From NCBI GenBank assembly GCA_035554115.1, contig DATMIW010000046.1:1-64000 (forward strand): 64,000 bases of DNA, in the 5' to 3' direction. Positions 60,472 to 64,000 of the stretch are shown piece by piece. The notes below the pieces were generated by a model. That model did no database searches and had not been told where the DNA came from. It saw nothing but the letters and a program-made list of their open reading frames with translations. Made by a program: the position numbers and the translations under genes. The DNA comes from CAXTSE01 sp035554115. GTDB taxonomy: Bacteria; Actinomycetota; Actinomycetes; Actinomycetales; Microbacteriaceae. Each line of letters opens with the position of its first letter. The first letter of the stretch is position 1.

Positions 60472-62460
60472 ATGCTCTCCCCCCATGCAACAACTGAACC
60501 GGGGCGGCGTACCTCCGCCCGCGCGTTCGTGTGGCTCTCTGCAGTTGCTCTTGGCGCCTCTGCCGCTCTTGGTGCCGTCGCCGCCCCGGCGATGGCCGCC
60601 GATCCGGTGAACCTGACCGGCGTCGTCCTGGGTGTTGGTGCCAATGAATCCCAGCGCATCGTGACCTGGTACTCGTCAGGCGACACCGCACAGTCGGTGC
60701 AGCTTGCCCCGACGTCAGCGCTTGTCTCCGGCCAGTTCCCCGCCGGCTCCGCCACCTTCTCGGCTATCGGCTCGGCCAATATCGCGACGAGCGGCGGTTT
60801 CAACCGTCACGCCACGCTCTCCGGACTGACGGAGAACACAGCGTATTCCTACCGCGTCGGATCAGAGGGCAACTGGTCGCCCACTTACGCATTTGCCACG
60901 CAGTCATTTGACGGCGCCTTCGACTTCCTGTTCTTCGGCGACCCGCAGATCGGCGCCTCCGGCAACATCGCCAAAGACGGAGCCGGCTGGAACGACACTC
61001 TGAACGTCGCCCTCGGAGCGAACCCCAACGCAGAACTTCTCGTGTCGGGTGGCGACCAGGTCGAGACGGCCAACACAGAGACGCAGTGGGATGCCTTCCT
61101 CGCTCCCGACAAGCTGCGCCAGTACCCGTGGGCAGCCACCATCGGTAACCACGATGTGGGTGGCAAGGCATATGAGCAGCACCTGTTCACCCCGAACACC
61201 GACCACACGGCCCCGTACTACTCGAACGGCAACCCCGCATCGAACACCTCGGGTGGTGACTACTGGTACATCTACAAGGACGTTCTGTTCATCGACCTGA
61301 ACAGCAACAGCTACGCCACCTCGCAGGGCGGCGGCGGCGACGCGGCACACGTCAGCTACGTGACCGATGTTGTCAACCAGCACGGCGCCGAGGCCAAGTA
61401 CACGGTGCTCGTGTACCACCACTCGATCTACTCCCCGGCAGACCATGCCAAGGATGCGGACAACAAGGTGCGCCGGGTCGACTTCCCGACAACCTTCTCC
61501 ACCCTGGGCGTCGACCTGGTTCTGCAGGGCCACGACCACGCCTACTCACGCAGCTACGAGATCAAGAACGGCGCGAAAGCGAACCCCGACGAGCAGCCCG
61601 GTGCCGCTGACGTGTACACCGGGCCTGGTGGCGTGGTCTACGTGACGGCCAACAGCGCCTCCGGCTCGAAGTACTACGACCTCACGGCTCCCGACTCGAG
61701 CGGCACGAGTGGCGCGGGTAACGGCGCTGACCCGCTGAAGCCCAGCAACTACTGGTACAACTCGGTCGAGAACCAGGAGCACGTGCGCTCGTACGTCAAG
61801 GTTCAGGTGCAGAACGACCAGCTGGTCGTGCAGAACGTCCGCAGTGGCACATGTGCCGCACCGAACGCGGCAGTCGAACTGGGCAAGGTGCCGTGGTGCG
61901 GACCGGACAGCGGAGCCACGCCGGCTCAGCCGATCGGCTCGATCACGGACTCCGTGACGATCCACCCCAACCACGGGAACGGCCAGGACATCCAGGTGAT
62001 GGTCCCGAGCGCTGCCCCCGGTGAGTTTGGATGGACGATCGACGGCCACAACGGTCTGGTCGACCTCGGCACCGCGCAGGAGCACAACGGTGACTACTTC
62101 GAGGCGACAGGTCAGGTCAACCCGATCACTGTGTCGGACTCGCGCCACTCCCTCGCACCGTGGTCGATCTCCGCATCGGTTGGCGACTTCCGTGACGGAA
62201 CGAAGACCTTCTCGGGCAAGTACCTCGGCTGGACTCCGAAGGTGGTCCAGGCGGGTGCCGGAGCGACTGCGGGAGCTGCTGTGCAGTCTGGCTATGACGG
62301 CGGTGACGGCCTCTCCGTTTCTCGCGGTCTCGGCACGGCCGAGCAGGGTCACCCGCGCGGCACCGCGAAGTTGGGCGCCGATCTGGATCTGAAGGTCCCG
62401 ACCTCGATCGACAAGGGAAGCTACCGCACAACCCTGACGATCACGGCGCTCAGCAGTTAG
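60472..62460 (+). CDS. Secreted purple acid phosphatase-like protein with C-terminal WxL-like domain
   Basis: A 662-residue protein: signal peptide (about 1-42, ending APAMAADP), an N-terminal fibronectin-like domain (45-140), a metallophosphoesterase core with FGDPQIG, GGDQVE, GNHDVGG, YHHSIYS and GHDHAYSRSYE (metal ligands in order), and a C-terminal domain of about 170 residues with WTIDG, WSISASVGDF and YLGWTP, ending in a DLDLKVPTSIDKGSYRTTLT-like strand typical of WxL domains. The phosphatase would act on the cell surface, bound to peptidoglycan by the WxL-like domain. The adjacent DUF916 protein supports this. Confidence 0.85.
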   Translation: MLSPHATTEPGRRTSARAFVWLSAVALGASAALGAVAAPAMAADPVNLTGVVLGVGANESQRIVTWYSSGDTAQSVQLAPTSALVSGQFPAGSATFSAIGSANIATSGGFNRHATLSGLTENTAYSYRVGSEGNWSPTYAFATQSFDGAFDFLFFGDPQIGASGNIAKDGAGWNDTLNVALGANPNAELLVSGGDQVETANTETQWDAFLAPDKLRQYPWAATIGNHDVGGKAYEQHLFTPNTDHTAPYYSNGNPASNTSGGDYWYIYKDVLFIDLNSNSYATSQGGGGDAAHVSYVTDVVNQHGAEAKYTVLVYHHSIYSPADHAKDADNKVRRVDFPTTFSTLGVDLVLQGHDHAYSRSYEIKNGAKANPDEQPGAADVYTGPGGVVYVTANSASGSKYYDLTAPDSSGTSGAGNGADPLKPSNYWYNSVENQEHVRSYVKVQVQNDQLVVQNVRSGTCAAPNAAVELGKVPWCGPDSGATPAQPIGSITDSVTIHPNHGNGQDIQVMVPSAAPGEFGWTIDGHNGLVDLGTAQEHNGDYFEATGQVNPITVSDSRHSLAPWSISASVGDFRDGTKTFSGKYLGWTPKVVQAGAGATAGAAVQSGYDGGDGLSVSRGLGTAEQGHPRGTAKLGADLDLKVPTSIDKGSYRTTLTITALSS

Positions 62461-62493
62461 ACGATACGCAGCTGATTAGCCACCTCCATTGAT

Positions 62494-62533
62494 CCCGGTT
62501 GGGTGGGTGCCATACGGCTCCCGCCCAACCGGG
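62494..62533 (+). terminator. Long hairpin after the phosphatase gene
   Basis: A 14-bp stem with one T-G pair (CCCGGTTGGGTGGG at 62494-62507 with 62520-62533) and a 12-base loop. It lacks a following T-run and may reduce rather than end transcription into the DUF916 gene. Confidence 0.55.
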
Positions 62534-62565
62534 CTCTGCCGTTTCCCCGACTACCAAGGATTTCC

Positions 62566-63648
62566 ATGAAGCCGCATGACCAGCGTCCCGCCCGCCACCT
62601 CACGGCGCGTGTCGCCCTTCCGCTACTCGTGTCGCTCGGCCTCGCGCTGGCCCCGATCGGAGTCGCTCAGGCGGCCAGCGGGCCCGGCTCGCAAGACGTC
62701 ACATGGGCCGTACGCACTGCGTCCAATCAATTCGGCGCGGATCGAACGAGTTACAGCTACACGGTCAATCCCGGCACAAAAATCGACGACGCTCTGGTGA
62801 TTGGGAATCACGGCGACACACCCCTCGATCTCGGCGTCTACGCGGCCGACGGGTACACAACTGATAGTGGACAGTTCGACCTGGTGGTCGGCGGTGCCAC
62901 GTCTGTCGGTGTCGGCGACTGGGTGCGGAGCAGCTCTGACCACATCACCGTCGCCCCAGGCGAAACACTCGAAGTACCGTTCAGCATGAAGGTGCCGCGG
63001 AATGCAACGCCCGGCGACTATGCCGGCGGAATCGTCACATCACTCGTCGAGCCGGATGACAGCAAGGGCATCAATGTGGATCGCCGACTCGGCATCCGGA
63101 TCACCCTTCGCGTCGGCGGGGACATCACCCCCCGTCTCGCTATTGAGGACACGCACGTCGACTGGGATGGCGGACTCAACCCGCTTGCCACAGGTGACGC
63201 GACCGTGACGTACACGATCCACAACACCGGCAACGCCACCCTGTCCGCCACACAGGCCGCCGCCGTGACCGGCTTGTTCGGATCCCTTCCCCATCAGGCG
63301 AAGTCCATCGACGCACCGCCGCAATTGCTGCCCGGAGAGCGCTGGAAGGTGTCGATTCCGGTCCCCGATGTGCCCGCCATGGTCGTCCTTACGGCTACCG
63401 CGACCGTCACGCCGATAGCGAGCGACGCCTCCGGTTCGACGACCGCACTCACCCCTGTTGAAGCCTCGGCGAATGGATGGGCTGTTCCTGTGGCCCCGTT
63501 GCTGCTCATGGTCGCACTCGGCGCACTTGTTTTCCTTGCACTCGCCGCGCGTCAGCGGCTGCAGTCACGGCAGAAGTCACGCGAAGACGCGCGCGTCAAA
63601 GAGGCAATCGAGCTGGCGCTCGGCAACACAGCGGCGGCGGTTGAGTAG
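62566..63648 (+). CDS. DUF916-type (WxL-interacting) membrane protein
   Basis: A 360-residue protein: signal peptide (about 1-36), an extracytoplasmic part with the WxLIP peptidoglycan-binding pattern (SYTVNPGTKIDDALVIGNHG near the start, VPFSMKVPRNATPGDYAGGI), a second Ig-like domain with TYTIHNTGNATL, a membrane helix (about 305-330, PVAPLLLMVALGALVFLALA) and a basic cytosolic tail. DUF916/WxLIP proteins partner WxL-domain proteins in Firmicutes. AAGGA precedes ATG 62566. Confidence 0.82.
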   Translation: MKPHDQRPARHLTARVALPLLVSLGLALAPIGVAQAASGPGSQDVTWAVRTASNQFGADRTSYSYTVNPGTKIDDALVIGNHGDTPLDLGVYAADGYTTDSGQFDLVVGGATSVGVGDWVRSSSDHITVAPGETLEVPFSMKVPRNATPGDYAGGIVTSLVEPDDSKGINVDRRLGIRITLRVGGDITPRLAIEDTHVDWDGGLNPLATGDATVTYTIHNTGNATLSATQAAAVTGLFGSLPHQAKSIDAPPQLLPGERWKVSIPVPDVPAMVVLTATATVTPIASDASGSTTALTPVEASANGWAVPVAPLLLMVALGALVFLALAARQRLQSRQKSREDARVKEAIELALGNTAAAVE

Positions 63649-63670
63649 CGCGCTGCGCGCTACTCAACCG
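63638..63670. terminator. 15-bp hairpin holding both convergent stop codons
   Basis: CGGTTGAGTAGCGCG (63638-63652) and its perfect complement (63656-63670) enclose a three-base loop. The TAG of the DUF916 gene (63646-63648) and the TAG of mfd (63660-63662, minus strand) both lie inside the stem. It serves as a bidirectional terminator. Confidence 0.75.
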
Positions 63671-64000
63671 GCGGCTTCTCGGCCAGCGCGGGCGGGAAGA
63701 TCGACTCGAGGAGGGCCGTCGTCCAGGTCACGAGTTCCGCATCCGCCTCAGGGGTGTTCGGCTCGGCCGGGTTGGCGATTCCCGCCAGCATCGGCACGCT
63801 GATCGCCTTCTGCTGGGCGAACAACTTTGCGCCCGGATAGAGCCGCTGCAGACGCACCTGGATCGAATCGGCCAAATCGGCCGGCGCGATCCGGATATTG
63901 CCGCCCATCGCAACGACATCGCTCAGACCGGCCTTCTGGGCGATACGTCGCAGGCGTGAGACTCGGACGAGAGCTTCGACTTGCGGAGGCAGCTCGCCAT
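63660..64000 (-). CDS. mfd: Transcription-repair coupling factor Mfd (C-terminal part)
   Basis: The minus-strand frame runs in from the right edge and ends at TAG 63662-63660. About 113 residues are visible, including PPQVEALVRVSRLRRIAQKA, LSDVVAMGGNIRIAPADLAD, QVRLQRLYPGAKLF and a LVTWTTALLESIF end, which match the C-terminal D7 region of actinobacterial Mfd. Mfd removes stalled RNA polymerase and recruits UvrA. Its start lies outside the window. Confidence 0.85.
   Translation of the reverse strand, partial: GELPPQVEALVRVSRLRRIAQKAGLSDVVAMGGNIRIAPADLADSIQVRLQRLYPGAKLFAQQKAISVPMLAGIANPAEPNTPEADAELVTWTTALLESIFPPALAEKPPVE

Noticed and set aside
1..64000. CRISPR arrays, insertion sequences, prophage or rRNA genes
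   Set aside because: No regular direct repeats, transposase or integrase motifs, or rRNA sequence were recognised.

Overview
The window is high-GC actinobacterial DNA, most likely from a Microbacteriaceae-type member of the Micrococcales. This rests on dense coding with many ATGA/GTGA stop-start overlaps, frequent GTG starts, many probable leaderless genes (TANNNT box, six or seven bases, then the start codon), and actinobacterial families such as DUF4245, DUF4307, DUF501, HtaA and short-chain Z-prenyl synthase. Gene order recalls two mycobacterial neighbourhoods: ychF/ispH/xseAB/DUF4245/fum/phoH/uppS/hemolysin III/greA and mfd/mazG/eno/ftsB/DUF501. No insertion sequence, integrase, phage gene, rRNA or CRISPR array was seen.

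Layout: 0-7.2 kb holds small lipoproteins, ychF, an exonuclease, a Tat-exported phospholipase C-type phosphoesterase and rmuC. 7.2-11.6 kb is an autoregulated tetR plus heterodimeric ABC exporter operon with a perfect palindromic operator. 11.6-28.1 kb is an accessory catabolic island. 28.2-49 kb is mostly core metabolism and information processing (glpX, fba, a sensor-kinase pair, ispH, xseAB, carbonic anhydrase, fumC, PIN-PhoH, prenyl synthase, greA, ilvA, htpX-lemA). At 49.1 kb two divergent MarR genes share an operator-rich promoter, followed by an odd class I-shaped tRNA with a UAA anticodon. 49.8-55.6 kb carries an NDH-2-type dehydrogenase, DUF501, ftsB, eno, hisS and mazG. 55.6-63.6 kb is accessory: an MFS pump, a CPBP protease, a VOC protein, a lipoprotein, a HupE-like protein, and a secreted phosphatase with a WxL-like tail next to a DUF916 membrane protein. 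The window ends inside mfd.

The most interesting part is the 11.6-28.1 kb island. It encodes two cytochromes P450 resembling the guaiacol O-demethylase GcoA, yet the likely redox partners are an FMN flavodoxin and an FprA/adrenodoxin-reductase-like flavoprotein instead of the fused GcoB reductase. The island also holds a LigM/DesA-like tetrahydrofolate-dependent O-demethylase, two luciferase-like monooxygenases, a DszC-like flavoprotein, an alpha/beta hydrolase, a DapB-like dehydrogenase, an APC permease, an MFS pump, a cytosolic single-domain HtaA protein and two paralogous TetR regulators. Two of its promoter regions share a near-identical 24-bp element, with weaker copies at two others. 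Import, oxidative and folate-dependent demethylation, and hydrolysis of a methoxylated or other ether compound is the simplest reading; the substrate cannot be told from sequence.
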